Assembly: GCF_000308375.1 (NCBI RefSeq)
Contig: NZ_BAFQ01000066.1
Span: 1 to 64,000, forward strand
From: Nocardia aobensis NBRC 100429
GTDB taxonomy: Bacteria > Actinomycetota > Actinomycetes > Mycobacteriales > Mycobacteriaceae
Length of the DNA stretch: 64,000 nt
Direction: 5' to 3'
A model generated the notes under the pieces. That model was given only the letters and a program-made list of their open reading frames with translations. It had not been told where the DNA came from and did not search any database. This document shows positions 25,966-34,094 of the stretch, piece after piece; the first letter of the stretch is position 1; each line of letters starts with the position of its first letter. The position numbers were made by a program, and so were the translations under genes.

Positions 25966-26459
25966 GATTTCTCCTGTTGGGTTGCGGTCCGAAAAGGTGC
26001 GACGGATCGTCCGGCCTGCTGCGGAAAGTGTGGGTCGGATGAAGCGAAAGATCATGTGGTCGAGTAGAACTGGCCTTGTGCGGCGATGTGAGATATGTGG
26101 TGCCTTGCGATGATCGGTTTGTCGCAGGTTGCACGGCTGGACGGGCAGCATCGGCCGTGGTGATTCAGGGCGGTTTCGAGCCGGGAGTCCTCGCGAAAGG
26201 ATCGTCTACGTCCGGGCGCGGGCCGGCGCTTCTGAGGCGGGAGAAGAGGATTGGGAAGCAAGCGGGGGACAGTACGAGTGGCGGACGCGTAAACCGCGTG
26301 GGGTTCTCAGTCCGGTCGGCTGGGCGTCGAGCGACCGGATCCAGCTTCCGAGGCTGATTACTCCGGTATTTCACCGACTCGTAGCAACCAGGTCCGCGCC
26401 GCCATGGCCGGTGATCTCGAACGCCGCCACCTCGACTTGATAACCGGACGCCGGTAGCT
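25966..26459. other. 494-bp gap without a convincing gene
   Basis: Contains the leader and promoter region of the FAD oxidase (transcribed leftwards) and the 3' flank of the glycosyltransferase. Short frames on both strands lack recognisable content. No clear terminator or palindrome was seen. Confidence 0.5.
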
Positions 26460-27758
26460 CTACGCCCGCTGCCGGCCGGCGGACCGCACAGCGTCGGCGA
26501 TGATGTCATGCACGGCGTCGGGACCGGGCGACCGACGAATCGAGTCGCCGATCTCCTTGGCGCGCAGACGATAACGCTCGTCGGTAAGCGCGGTGCGGAC
26601 CGCGGCGGCGACCTTGTCCGGCGTGGGATTGTCGGTGCGCAGGTCGATGCCCACGCCGGTCCAGGCCACTCGCGCACTGACCTCCGCCTTGTCCTCGGTG
26701 CGGCCCGCGATCACGATCGGTACGCCGTGCTCGAGCGCGTAGTGCACCCCTCCGTAGCCTCCGTTGGTGACGAAGACGTCGGTCTGCGGCAGCAACCGGT
26801 CGTAGGGAAGGAATTCGGCGACGCGCACATTGGCGGGCAGGTCGTTCGGCAGTGTGTCGACCGGTCGTCCGCCGGTGCTGACCACGACGATCACATCGTC
26901 GTGGGCGAGTGCGCGCACCGTGGGTTCGATCAGATTCCATTCGCCGGTGGCGACCGTGCCCTGTGTCACGTGCACGACACGGCGGCCGGCGAGATCGTCC
27001 CACCACTCGGGCACCGGGATCGCCGACGGCCGCGACCGGGCCACCGGCCCGACGAAATGCACGGTGTCGGGCAGGCCGCGGCGCACGTACTCGAATTCGG
27101 GGACGGTGAACTGCACGATGTGGTCGGCTCCGGCCGGCCAGTCGAGGAAGAACCGCGGCAGTGCGCGACCGGTCTCGGCGCGCGCGATCTCGTTCGCGAA
27201 GCGCTGAACGGGAGCGAACACGCCCTTCTCCGCGCCGAGGGTGAGTACCGCGTTGCGCAGGCGCCCCAGCGGTCCGCGCATCGGTGCGATCCCGAGACCG
27301 AACGGCGCGACGTCCGGATGCTTCAGCGCGAGCGGCAGAATGCCCAGATTGACCAGCAGTGGCCGTTCCGCGCGCGGAATACCGCTGAACACCGCGGCGG
27401 CGGCGAACATCGACTCGGCGAGAACGGCATCCGTGGGCTCGGCGGCGAGGGCCTCGCGGACCGCTCGCAGCTGGGCGGGCACCGGACGGAGGAAGATCTC
27501 GATCATGTCGTAGCGAATCCCAGCGGGGCCCGACAGTCCGCGACGGCCCGGGAAGGCCGCGTCGATATCGCGATCGTCGTAGTCAGCCTCGGGTGGAAGG
27601 GGCAGGAATTCGGCGCCGGTGGCCAGGACGTCGTCGCGGAAGCGGGTGCCGGTGAGGAACCGCACGCGGTCACCTGCGGCGATGAGTGCCTCCGCGACGG
27701 ACAGCAGAGGCGTGACATGGCTGCGCACGGGTGTGGCGGTCAGGAGAACGGAGGTCAT
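26460..27758 (-). CDS. Macrolide/rifamycin-type GT1 glycosyltransferase
   Basis: A 432-residue GT-B enzyme of family GT1 (MGT/UGT). The N-terminal acceptor domain starts MTSVLLTATPVRSHVTPLL. The C-terminal donor domain has HVTQGTVATGEWNLIEPTV and the nucleotide-sugar motif TNGGYGGVHYALEHGVP, as in macrolide and rifamycin glycosyltransferases. Likely role: self-protection or detoxification of an antibiotic, or glycosylation of a metabolite. No rifamycin-associated 19-bp element was seen upstream; the palindromes there differ. It is divergent from a TetR gene that probably represses it. Confidence 0.88.
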   Translation of the reverse strand: MTSVLLTATPVRSHVTPLLSVAEALIAAGDRVRFLTGTRFRDDVLATGAEFLPLPPEADYDDRDIDAAFPGRRGLSGPAGIRYDMIEIFLRPVPAQLRAVREALAAEPTDAVLAESMFAAAAVFSGIPRAERPLLVNLGILPLALKHPDVAPFGLGIAPMRGPLGRLRNAVLTLGAEKGVFAPVQRFANEIARAETGRALPRFFLDWPAGADHIVQFTVPEFEYVRRGLPDTVHFVGPVARSRPSAIPVPEWWDDLAGRRVVHVTQGTVATGEWNLIEPTVRALAHDDVIVVVSTGGRPVDTLPNDLPANVRVAEFLPYDRLLPQTDVFVTNGGYGGVHYALEHGVPIVIAGRTEDKAEVSARVAWTGVGIDLRTDNPTPDKVAAAVRTALTDERYRLRAKEIGDSIRRSPGPDAVHDIIADAVRSAGRQRA

Positions 27759-27791
27759 GGGCAGGTCTTCCCGAGTGTGAAGCGAAGTAAG

Positions 27792-27847
27792 ATTGGTGAC
27801 ACCAATGAAGTATTAACTACCTCGCCGGGGTAGTCAATTAGGAATTG
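27792..27847. promoter_or_regulatory. Three palindromes between glycosyltransferase and TetR genes
   Basis: ATTGGTG-A-CACCAAT (27792-27806) is perfect. ACTACCTCG-C-CGGGGTAGT (27816-27834) matches in 8 of 9 pairs and extends outward by TT/AA. CAATT-AGG-AATTG (27835-27847) is perfect and overlaps the ribosome site of the TetR gene. The 15- and 19-bp elements have the size of TetR operators. Confidence 0.75.
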
Positions 27848-27849
27848 AG

Positions 27850-28488
27850 ATGAGCGACAAGACCGCAACACGGACCTATCGATCCGCCCTGCGCAGCGAA
27901 CAGGCCGCGGCCACCCGCCGCCGTGTGCTCGAGGCCGCGGCCGCCTGCTTCGTGGAGCGCGGCTACAGCGGCACGTCGCTGTCCGATATCGGGTCGCGCG
28001 CCGGAGTGTCGACCGAGACCGTGAAGGCCAACGGCCCCAAGCGCAATCTGCTGCTGGGCGCCTTCGAGCAGGCCTTCGCGGGAGAAGAGGGGGAGGCGCC
28101 GGTATCGGACAGCGATGCCGCGGCCGAGGTCAACGCCATCGCCGACCAGGAGGGTTTCCTGCGGGCGGCCGCCGGGTTCGTCGCCGCGGCCAACGCCCGC
28201 ACCAGCGTGCTGTGGACGGAGTTCCTGAGCGCCGCGAACGCCGATACCGCCGTCGCCGAGGCGCTGGCCGGACTGCTGACGCGCCGCAAACAGGACTACC
28301 GCAACGTGATCGGCATGTTGCTCGAACGCGGAATAGCCCGAGACGGCATCGATCCCGAGACCGCGGCCGACGAGCTGTCCTTCCTCTGGTCGCCCGAAAG
28401 TCACCAGCAGCTCGTGCTGCAGGGCGGATGGAGTATGGAACGCTACGAACAGTGGCTCGTCGCCGCTGTCCGGCGCCAATTCGGCTGA
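27850..28488 (+). CDS. TetR-family regulator
   Basis: A 212-residue TetR protein. The N-terminal HTH is typical (RRRVLEAAAACFVERGYSGTSLSDIGSRAGVSTETV), but the usual YYHF motif after it is replaced by KANGPKRN. The helical ligand domain makes up the rest. AGGA lies 6 nt before the ATG. Divergent from the glycosyltransferase across three palindromes, so it probably represses both genes and responds to the glycosyltransferase's substrate. Confidence 0.9.
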   Translation: MSDKTATRTYRSALRSEQAAATRRRVLEAAAACFVERGYSGTSLSDIGSRAGVSTETVKANGPKRNLLLGAFEQAFAGEEGEAPVSDSDAAAEVNAIADQEGFLRAAAGFVAAANARTSVLWTEFLSAANADTAVAEALAGLLTRRKQDYRNVIGMLLERGIARDGIDPETAADELSFLWSPESHQQLVLQGGWSMERYEQWLVAAVRRQFG

Positions 28489-28643
28489 GGTTCGAAAGCC
28501 ATTGCTGTGCAGTGATCTTCGAGTCGGGATCGGGTTGCGTTTCGATAACGTCTGCTGCCGCGGCGATTACCGGCGATGAATTCCGGGGACCGGATCCGTC
28601 TATCTCTTCGAGGCCATACGTCTCGTGGAGATAGGAGGGCGCG

Positions 28644-29750
28644 ATGTCGTCAACTGACCGGGAGCCGACCGAGGCAGGGCGTTACGCGGAGCATCCGACC
28701 GTGAAAAACCTTGCCGTCCAAAGGCGAAAGGCACCCGATCCGGTGCTGACCGCCGCGCGGCTGCGCGAGATCTGTCTCGCCGCCGGTGCCGACGACGTGG
28801 GCTTCGTCTCCGTCGAGGATCCGAAGGTCGCGGAGGAGCGCGAGCACGCGCGCGGCATCCTGCCGTCCGCCCGCACCTTCGTGGCCTTCTGCATCCGGAT
28901 GAACCGCGACAATCTGCGCAGCCCGATGCGTAGCCTCGCCAATGCCGAATTCAACCATGCCGACGACGAGTCGAACGTGGTGTCGCGGCGCATCACCCGG
29001 GCCCTCGAGGAGGCCGGCTATCGCGCGGTCTACCCGGCGCCCGGCTATCCGATGGAGGTCGAACAGTTCCCGGGACGGATATGGGTGCTCGCGCACAAGG
29101 TGGTGGCCGAGGCCGCGGGCCTGGGCGTCATGGGCATTCACCGCAACGTGATTCATCCGAAGTTCGGCAACTTCATTCTGCTCGGCACCGTGGTGACCGA
29201 CGCCGTCGTCGACGAGCCGAGTACGGCACTGGACTTCAGCCCGTGCCTGGAATGCAAGTTGTGCGTCTCCGCGTGCCCGGTCGGCGCGATCACCAACGAC
29301 GGTGGTTTCGATTTCCAAGCCTGTTACACCCACAACTATCGGGAGTTCATGGGCGGCTTCACCGACTGGGCCGAAACCGTCGCCGACAGCGCCGGCCGCG
29401 ACGACTACCGCGAGCGCGTGACCAGGGGCGAGTCGTTCTCGATGTGGCAGAGTCTGTCGTTCAAACCCAACTACAAGGCCGGCTACTGCATGGCCGTATG
29501 CCCGGCCGGTGAAGACGTGATCGGTGCCTTCATCGACGACCGGAAAACGCATCTGGACGAGGTGGTGCGTCCGTTGCAGAACAAATCCGAAACCGTCTAT
29601 GTGCTACCGGGATCCGCGGCCGAGGAACATGTGACGCGCCGGTTCCCCAACAAGACGCCGAAGCCGGTCGGCAACGGTTTCGGCGACGAGGTCAACGATC
29701 TGCTCGATCAGATCGGGCCGCGCCCGCGGCGGGGGAATACCTCGGAATGA
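28644..29750 (+). CDS. Two-cluster 4Fe-4S protein, QueG/reductive-dehalogenase-like
   Basis: A 368-residue iron-sulfur protein. CLECKLCVSACPVGAI gives the first 4Fe-4S site; further cysteines (ACYTHNYR, CMAVCPAGE) build a second. The N-terminal ~200 residues (LREICLAAGADDVGFVSVED, IHRNVIHPKFGNFILLGTVV) resemble the cobalamin-binding part of QueG-type epoxyqueuosine reductases and reductive dehalogenases. It lacks a Tat signal. No queuosine genes are nearby, so a different reductive role is possible. GGAGG precedes the ATG. Convergent with dedA, with a 1-bp gap between stops. Confidence 0.8.
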   Translation: MSSTDREPTEAGRYAEHPTVKNLAVQRRKAPDPVLTAARLREICLAAGADDVGFVSVEDPKVAEEREHARGILPSARTFVAFCIRMNRDNLRSPMRSLANAEFNHADDESNVVSRRITRALEEAGYRAVYPAPGYPMEVEQFPGRIWVLAHKVVAEAAGLGVMGIHRNVIHPKFGNFILLGTVVTDAVVDEPSTALDFSPCLECKLCVSACPVGAITNDGGFDFQACYTHNYREFMGGFTDWAETVADSAGRDDYRERVTRGESFSMWQSLSFKPNYKAGYCMAVCPAGEDVIGAFIDDRKTHLDEVVRPLQNKSETVYVLPGSAAEEHVTRRFPNKTPKPVGNGFGDEVNDLLDQIGPRPRRGNTSE

Positions 29751-29751
29751 C

Positions 29752-30378
29752 TTATGCGCGTTTACGCAGCTGCCCCAGCAGCGGCAGCATCGACACCACG
29801 ACGATGACCGCGACCGCCGGCAGCAGATATTTGTCGACATTCGGCACCGACGCCCCTAGCCAATAACCCAGCAGGACCAGACTCTGCGACCACACGATCG
29901 CGCCGACGATCTGCCACAGCGTGAACGTGCGGGTGGGCACGTCGAGCACACCGGCGACGGGGCTGATGACCGTCCGGACCATCGGCACGAATCGGCCGAT
30001 CACGATCGCCCGGCGCGCGCCGTACCGGTCGAGCCAGCGTTCGCCGCGGGCCACGACGGTGTGCAGGCGGGAGTTCGACGTGCGCTGGAGAACGGCGCGG
30101 CCGCCGTGCTTGCCGAATGTGTACCCGACCTGCGCTCCGACGATCGAACCTATTGCGGCACAGAGCAATACCTGCCACAGGATGAGGTGGGGTCCGGAAT
30201 GGGGCCCGCCCGCGCACAGGATGCCGGCGGGGAAGATCAGGGTGTCGCCCGGAAGGAAGAAGCCCACGACCAGCAACCCGGACTCGGCGAAGGTCCCGAC
30301 CAGGACGGCCAGCGCGCCGAAGTTGGCCAGCAGGGAGGATCCACTCGTCGGGTTGAGTGCGGTCCACGTGCCGGTCAC
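29752..30378 (-). CDS. DedA-family membrane protein
   Basis: A 208-residue membrane protein with the DedA/SNARE-associated (VTT) signature: FFLPGDTLIFPAGIL, a glycine-rich re-entrant region (GAQVGYTFGKHGG) and FGRFVPMVRT-type IGRFVPMVRTVISPVAG. DedA proteins scavenge and flip membrane phospholipids/undecaprenyl phosphate. Four to five helices, usual length. Convergent with the iron-sulfur gene, and upstream lies the GT-C glycosyltransferase on the same strand with 53 bp between. Confidence 0.92.
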   Translation of the reverse strand: MTGTWTALNPTSGSSLLANFGALAVLVGTFAESGLLVVGFFLPGDTLIFPAGILCAGGPHSGPHLILWQVLLCAAIGSIVGAQVGYTFGKHGGRAVLQRTSNSRLHTVVARGERWLDRYGARRAIVIGRFVPMVRTVISPVAGVLDVPTRTFTLWQIVGAIVWSQSLVLLGYWLGASVPNVDKYLLPAVAVIVVVSMLPLLGQLRKRA

Positions 30379-30431
30379 GAGACAACCGTAACGGTTTGCC
30401 GGATTCGGGGTGGGGAACGGCGTCCGTCGCG

Positions 30432-32171
30432 CTAGGAAGCGTTCCCCGCCCGGCTGCGCTCCACCGTCTGACCCGGTCGCAGCACCGTTCCGCAGTCACC
30501 GGTCTTCTGGTAGTCGGACAACAGATGCGGCAGGACCTCGCTCGAGTACCGGCGCAGTTGCGTGAGCTGTTTGTCGCCGCGCACCACATCCTTGCGGACC
30601 CAGTCCTCGTCCGGGCTGGCGGTGTTCTGCGACTGCTGGATCCGGTAGTAGTCGCGGTCCATGCGCGGATCGACGGTCAGTCCGTTCTGCATCCAGACGC
30701 CGTGGGTGTGGACGAAGGTGGGCTTCAGGTCCTCGAAGACGTAGTCGGACAGGCCGATGTCGGCCTTGCCGGCGTAGATGTCCGCGATCCGCGCGTCGGC
30801 GAGTCCGGCCATATCGATCAGCCGGAGTCGGGAGGTCAGTGCGCTTCCGCCCATGTCGGGCGCCAGCAGTGTGCCCTGCTGCAGGTCGAGGATGTCGGCG
30901 TAGCCGTTGAAGTAGCGGCCGAAGCGAAACGCGATCCAGCACAACGGGATATCCGAATCTGCCCGATAGGATCGCGCGGCATCCGCCAGGGCCACCCCGG
31001 ACGGGATCATGGCGGCGACCAGCGTCAGCGCGACCAGCGCCCGGCCCCGGGCACGCAACCGGGCCAGCACCTCCGTCGCCGAGAGCGCGACGACGAGCGC
31101 GGCGAGCGCCCACACCGGAGTGGCGAACCTGAACTGCTCCATCCAATCCGGTTGCAGCACACAGTAGCCCGTAATCGCCAGCGTCAGCGGAACCAGCAGG
31201 GCGACCAGGCCGTGACGGATTCTGCCCGGGCCCGCCAGGGCGAATCCGACCACGCCGACGGCCGCGACCACGGCGGGTGCGCCCGCATACTGCACCAGAT
31301 CGCCGGCCCTGGTCAGGTCGTGCACGGTCGGCATCGCCTGATTCTTGGCGACCGCAGTATTCGCGACGAGCCGGCCGAACTCGGTGATCCGCCACACCAG
31401 ATACGCCCCGAACGGAATCGCGAACGCCACAACGGAATACACCACGTGACGCACGGCGACGGGCCAGGTGGCACGACGAACGAGGATCACCGAAACCAGG
31501 GGGTACGCGGCGAGGTAGATCAGGCCGTCGGGGCGGGTCAACGCCGCGAACGCCGCTAGCGCACCGGCGGTTACCGCCACCGTGGGTGTCCACAATCGGT
31601 CGTCCAGCACCGCCAGGAACAGGCGGACGGCGAGGGCGCATGCCGCCAGCGCGAAGAGTGAGTTCTCCAGGCCGGAGAAGCACCAGATCACGAACGACGG
31701 AATCGCGGCGAGCACGGCACCGGTGACGAAGGTCACCACCGCGGGCCATCGCGACACCCGCCGCGCGGCGACGTAACAGCAGAGGAGGATCCCGGCGCAG
31801 CACAGGGCCGCGATCGCCTTGGGGTAGAAGACGAAATCGGGAATGCCGAACAGGGAGCCGGAGTCGAACAGGCCGCACCATTTGCCCAGCACCAGCACCG
31901 CGAGCCAGGTGGGATCGGAAAATCCTTCCACCGGTTGCGCCCCGGGTTGCAGGACCGGCCCCGCCCCCTCGGCGACACTGCGTGCGTAGGCGAACGTGAT
32001 TCCGGCGTCGTCGACCAGCCAGATGCCGTACTGCGCCGCCTGCCACACCAGTAACAGCACGCCGCTCGTCACCGCGGCCGCCGCGCCCCACCATGATCGC
32101 CCGCGTCGCTGCCGCGGGTTCTCCCGCCGCGGGCCGGAGGTTTCCGGCCGCGCTGTTACTACCTCAACCAT
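30432..32171 (-). CDS. GT-C-type polyprenyl-sugar-dependent glycosyltransferase
   Basis: A 579-residue protein with a cytosolic start, about ten membrane segments up to residue ~370 and a C-terminal extracytoplasmic domain of ~190 residues. The first loop carries WLVDDAGITFAYARSVAEG followed by QPVEGFSDPTWLAVL, the Asp-pair layout seen in actinobacterial GT-C enzymes that use decaprenyl-phospho-arabinose or -mannose (AftB-like, family GT89). It likely adds a sugar to an envelope glycan or lipoglycan. Acceptor unknown. ATG 32171 is the only good candidate start. Confidence 0.78.
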   Translation of the reverse strand: MVEVVTARPETSGPRRENPRQRRGRSWWGAAAAVTSGVLLLVWQAAQYGIWLVDDAGITFAYARSVAEGAGPVLQPGAQPVEGFSDPTWLAVLVLGKWCGLFDSGSLFGIPDFVFYPKAIAALCCAGILLCCYVAARRVSRWPAVVTFVTGAVLAAIPSFVIWCFSGLENSLFALAACALAVRLFLAVLDDRLWTPTVAVTAGALAAFAALTRPDGLIYLAAYPLVSVILVRRATWPVAVRHVVYSVVAFAIPFGAYLVWRITEFGRLVANTAVAKNQAMPTVHDLTRAGDLVQYAGAPAVVAAVGVVGFALAGPGRIRHGLVALLVPLTLAITGYCVLQPDWMEQFRFATPVWALAALVVALSATEVLARLRARGRALVALTLVAAMIPSGVALADAARSYRADSDIPLCWIAFRFGRYFNGYADILDLQQGTLLAPDMGGSALTSRLRLIDMAGLADARIADIYAGKADIGLSDYVFEDLKPTFVHTHGVWMQNGLTVDPRMDRDYYRIQQSQNTASPDEDWVRKDVVRGDKQLTQLRRYSSEVLPHLLSDYQKTGDCGTVLRPGQTVERSRAGNAS

Positions 32172-32327
32172 TCACCGAAACCCATACTCGAAAGATTCGC
32201 CAAGGGGCGCAACGACTTTTGCGTCCCTCGGTGATCACTTCTACAGCTGTCGGTCGATCTTGAATCCGCGTGCCGACGGCTGTCAATCCGGCGAGACCGG
32301 CCAGAGATGGGGAAGGGTGGGTAGCGG

Positions 32328-32594
32328 TTACACGCGCATCCGGCACCGGCCTTCCACGCACTGTCGTTCGATTCTGCCGCGTGACACCGTCTGCGCCAGG
32401 CCGATGAGCCAGCAGGTCGGGCAGCCGCGCAGCGCGACCACCCCGGCAGGCAGCAGGAGCAGGGCGGTCAGCCCCGCAACGGGGATCAGCGCGATCGATC
32501 CGGCGATCAGGCCGAAACCGAGCAGCCCGCGTGCCAGGTGAACGGGGACCGAGCGGCTGGCGAACGTTTTCTGCTGTCCGGCACCGTCGTTCAT
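32328..32594 (-). CDS. Small DUF2892-like membrane protein with Cys-rich end
   Basis: An 88-residue protein with two hydrophobic helices (LARGLLGFGLIAGSIALIPVAG, TALLLLPAGVVALRG) and then CPTC and a terminal C-x4-C. It resembles the YgaP/DUF2892 transmembrane unit, where a CP-x-Y-type motif follows the second helix. Its ATG overlaps the sigma-factor stop (ATGA), so it is translationally coupled to it. It may be a membrane anti-sigma-like partner or redox sensor; this is inferred only from the operon. Confidence 0.75.
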   Translation of the reverse strand: MNDGAGQQKTFASRSVPVHLARGLLGFGLIAGSIALIPVAGLTALLLLPAGVVALRGCPTCWLIGLAQTVSRGRIERQCVEGRCRMRV

Positions 32595-33145
32595 GGCCGC
32601 AGACCTCGATCCGGCATCCCGAGTTCGGCGCGAACGGCGGCACGCGCTCGGTGCAGCCTGGATTTCATTGCCGCCGTGCTCAATCCGAGCGTGCGGGCTA
32701 CCATGCTGCCCGGCAGTCCTTGCACATCACGCATGATGAGGACTCGACGCTGATCGGCGGGCAGGGCGGCGATCGCGCCGGCGACCCGTTCGATCTCCAG
32801 CCGGGCCAGCACATCGTCCTCCGCCGACGCCGCCGCGACCTCCGCATCCGGTTCCCGGTGCGCGGCGGTGCGTATCCGCCGCAGGCATTCGTTGCGCACG
32901 ATGCGGAACATCCACGAGGCCAGCGCACCCGCCGCCCGCAGCGTGCCGATCTTGCGGAACAGGACCAGCATCGCCTCCTGCGCGGCGTCCTCGGCGTCCT
33001 GACTGGTCGCGCACAAGGAACGGGCGAAGCGCTGGACGTGGGGATAGGAACCGGAAACCAGTGCGGCGATGGCGGACTCGTCGCCGTTGCGGGCCGCCGT
33101 GACCAGATGTTCCTCGGGCCACGCCGATCTCGTGCACTCAGCCAC
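32591..33145 (-). CDS. ECF RNA polymerase sigma factor
   Basis: A 184-residue ECF sigma factor. Region 2 contains RFARSLCATSQDAEDAAQEAM and SWMFRIVRNECLRRIR; region 4 contains LPADQRRVLIMRDVQGLPGSMVARTLGLSTAAMKSRLHRAR. GTG 33145 is preceded by GGAGG at 7 nt. The start lies inside the end of a 29-codon upstream gene, and the stop overlaps the next gene by 4 bp. No anti-sigma gene of the usual zinc-binding type is present, so the flanking small membrane proteins are candidate regulators. Confidence 0.92.
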   Translation of the reverse strand: MAECTRSAWPEEHLVTAARNGDESAIAALVSGSYPHVQRFARSLCATSQDAEDAAQEAMLVLFRKIGTLRAAGALASWMFRIVRNECLRRIRTAAHREPDAEVAAASAEDDVLARLEIERVAGAIAALPADQRRVLIMRDVQGLPGSMVARTLGLSTAAMKSRLHRARAAVRAELGMPDRGLRP

Positions 33146-33227
33146 GGTTACGCCTCCGTCGCAGGACCAGCATGCAGCTGCACAGTAGTACGGCCGCGAC
33201 CACCACGGCGATGACGGCGACAACCAT
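33138..33227 (-). CDS. 29-residue single-span membrane micropeptide upstream of the sigma factor
   Basis: ATG 33227 follows AAGGAG at 5 nt and opens a 29-codon frame: MVVAVIAVVVAAVLLCSC, then MLVLRRRRNRG. This is a textbook single transmembrane helix with two cysteines and a positively charged inside tail. Its stop overlaps the sigma GTG region by 8 bp (GTGGCTGA), so translation of the two is coupled. It could act as a leader peptide, or as a regulator of the sigma factor. Confidence 0.7.
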   Translation of the reverse strand: MVVAVIAVVVAAVLLCSCMLVLRRRRNRG

Positions 33228-33425
33228 GTCGACTCCTTCGATTCCGCGGGCCGGTTGCCCGCACGGATATGAGAGCGATCGCGGACGGGAAAGGATTCAC
33301 GCTGTTTTCGCGTGAAGGTGCCGAGGCCGGTCGGGCGACGGCGGCCCGCCGGTTCCCGGGCGATTCGCTGACCGGCGGGTACCGTGCCGATAGCGGATGC
33401 GGATATCGCGGAAGGAACGGGGTCG

Positions 33426-34094
33426 ATGGCGGCAGTGTCGGATACCGTCCCCGAATTGCTGCGCGCGCTGGATCTGACCGGTGTGTTCGCCAACGCGATG
33501 CTCGGCGGGGCGGTGGCGCGCACGTTCCGGTTCGACCCGATCGGATTCGCCGTGCTGGCCACCGCGTCGGGACTCGGTGGCGGCATCATCCGCGACACGC
33601 TGCTGCAGCGGGGGACGCCGGTGGCGCTGGTCGACTACACCTACCTGCTGACCGCCCTGATCGGGGCGCTGATCGCCTTCGTGTTCCGATTCGAGGGCCG
33701 GTTGTGGGATCGGCTGTTTCCCTGGGTGGACTCGCTGGCGCTGGGCTGCTGGGCGGCGGTCGGTGCGCAGAAGACGCTCGAAGTCGGGCTCGGGTGGTTG
33801 CCGGCGGTGTTGCTGGGGACGACGACGGCGGTCGGGGGCGGAGTGGTTCGCGATCTCGCCGTGGGGCGGGTGCCGACGATTTTCGGGGGTAACACGCTGT
33901 ATGCCACGTGTGCGTTGCTGGCCAGTGCGACACTGGTGATCATCTGGTATTCCGGGCACGTGACGGCGGGTTCGATCGCGGCGACCGTGGTCGGAGCGGG
34001 GCTGTGCCTGCTGGCGCGGTGGCGGGGATGGATGTTGCCGGAGCAGATGAGTTGGCCGGAGCGGTTGCGTTACGGACGGCGAAAGGAGAGGTAA
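33426..34094 (+). CDS. TRIC-type (UPF0126) cation channel family membrane protein
   Basis: A 222-residue protein with seven hydrophobic segments arranged as two UPF0126 repeats, each with a glycine-rich signature (ATASGLGGGIIRDTLL, GTTTAVGGGVVRDLAVG). These are the KEV-like glycine motifs of bacterial TRIC homologues. The proteins form trimeric cation-permeable channels. ATG 33426 follows AAGGA; an in-frame GTG at 33384 is less likely. The next gene starts at the last base of its stop codon. Confidence 0.88.
   Translation: MAAVSDTVPELLRALDLTGVFANAMLGGAVARTFRFDPIGFAVLATASGLGGGIIRDTLLQRGTPVALVDYTYLLTALIGALIAFVFRFEGRLWDRLFPWVDSLALGCWAAVGAQKTLEVGLGWLPAVLLGTTTAVGGGVVRDLAVGRVPTIFGGNTLYATCALLASATLVIIWYSGHVTAGSIAATVVGAGLCLLARWRGWMLPEQMSWPERLRYGRRKER

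Noticed and set aside
26460..27849. Rifamycin-associated element upstream of the glycosyltransferase
   Set aside because: The known 19-bp inverted element was looked for and not found; the palindromes present differ in sequence.
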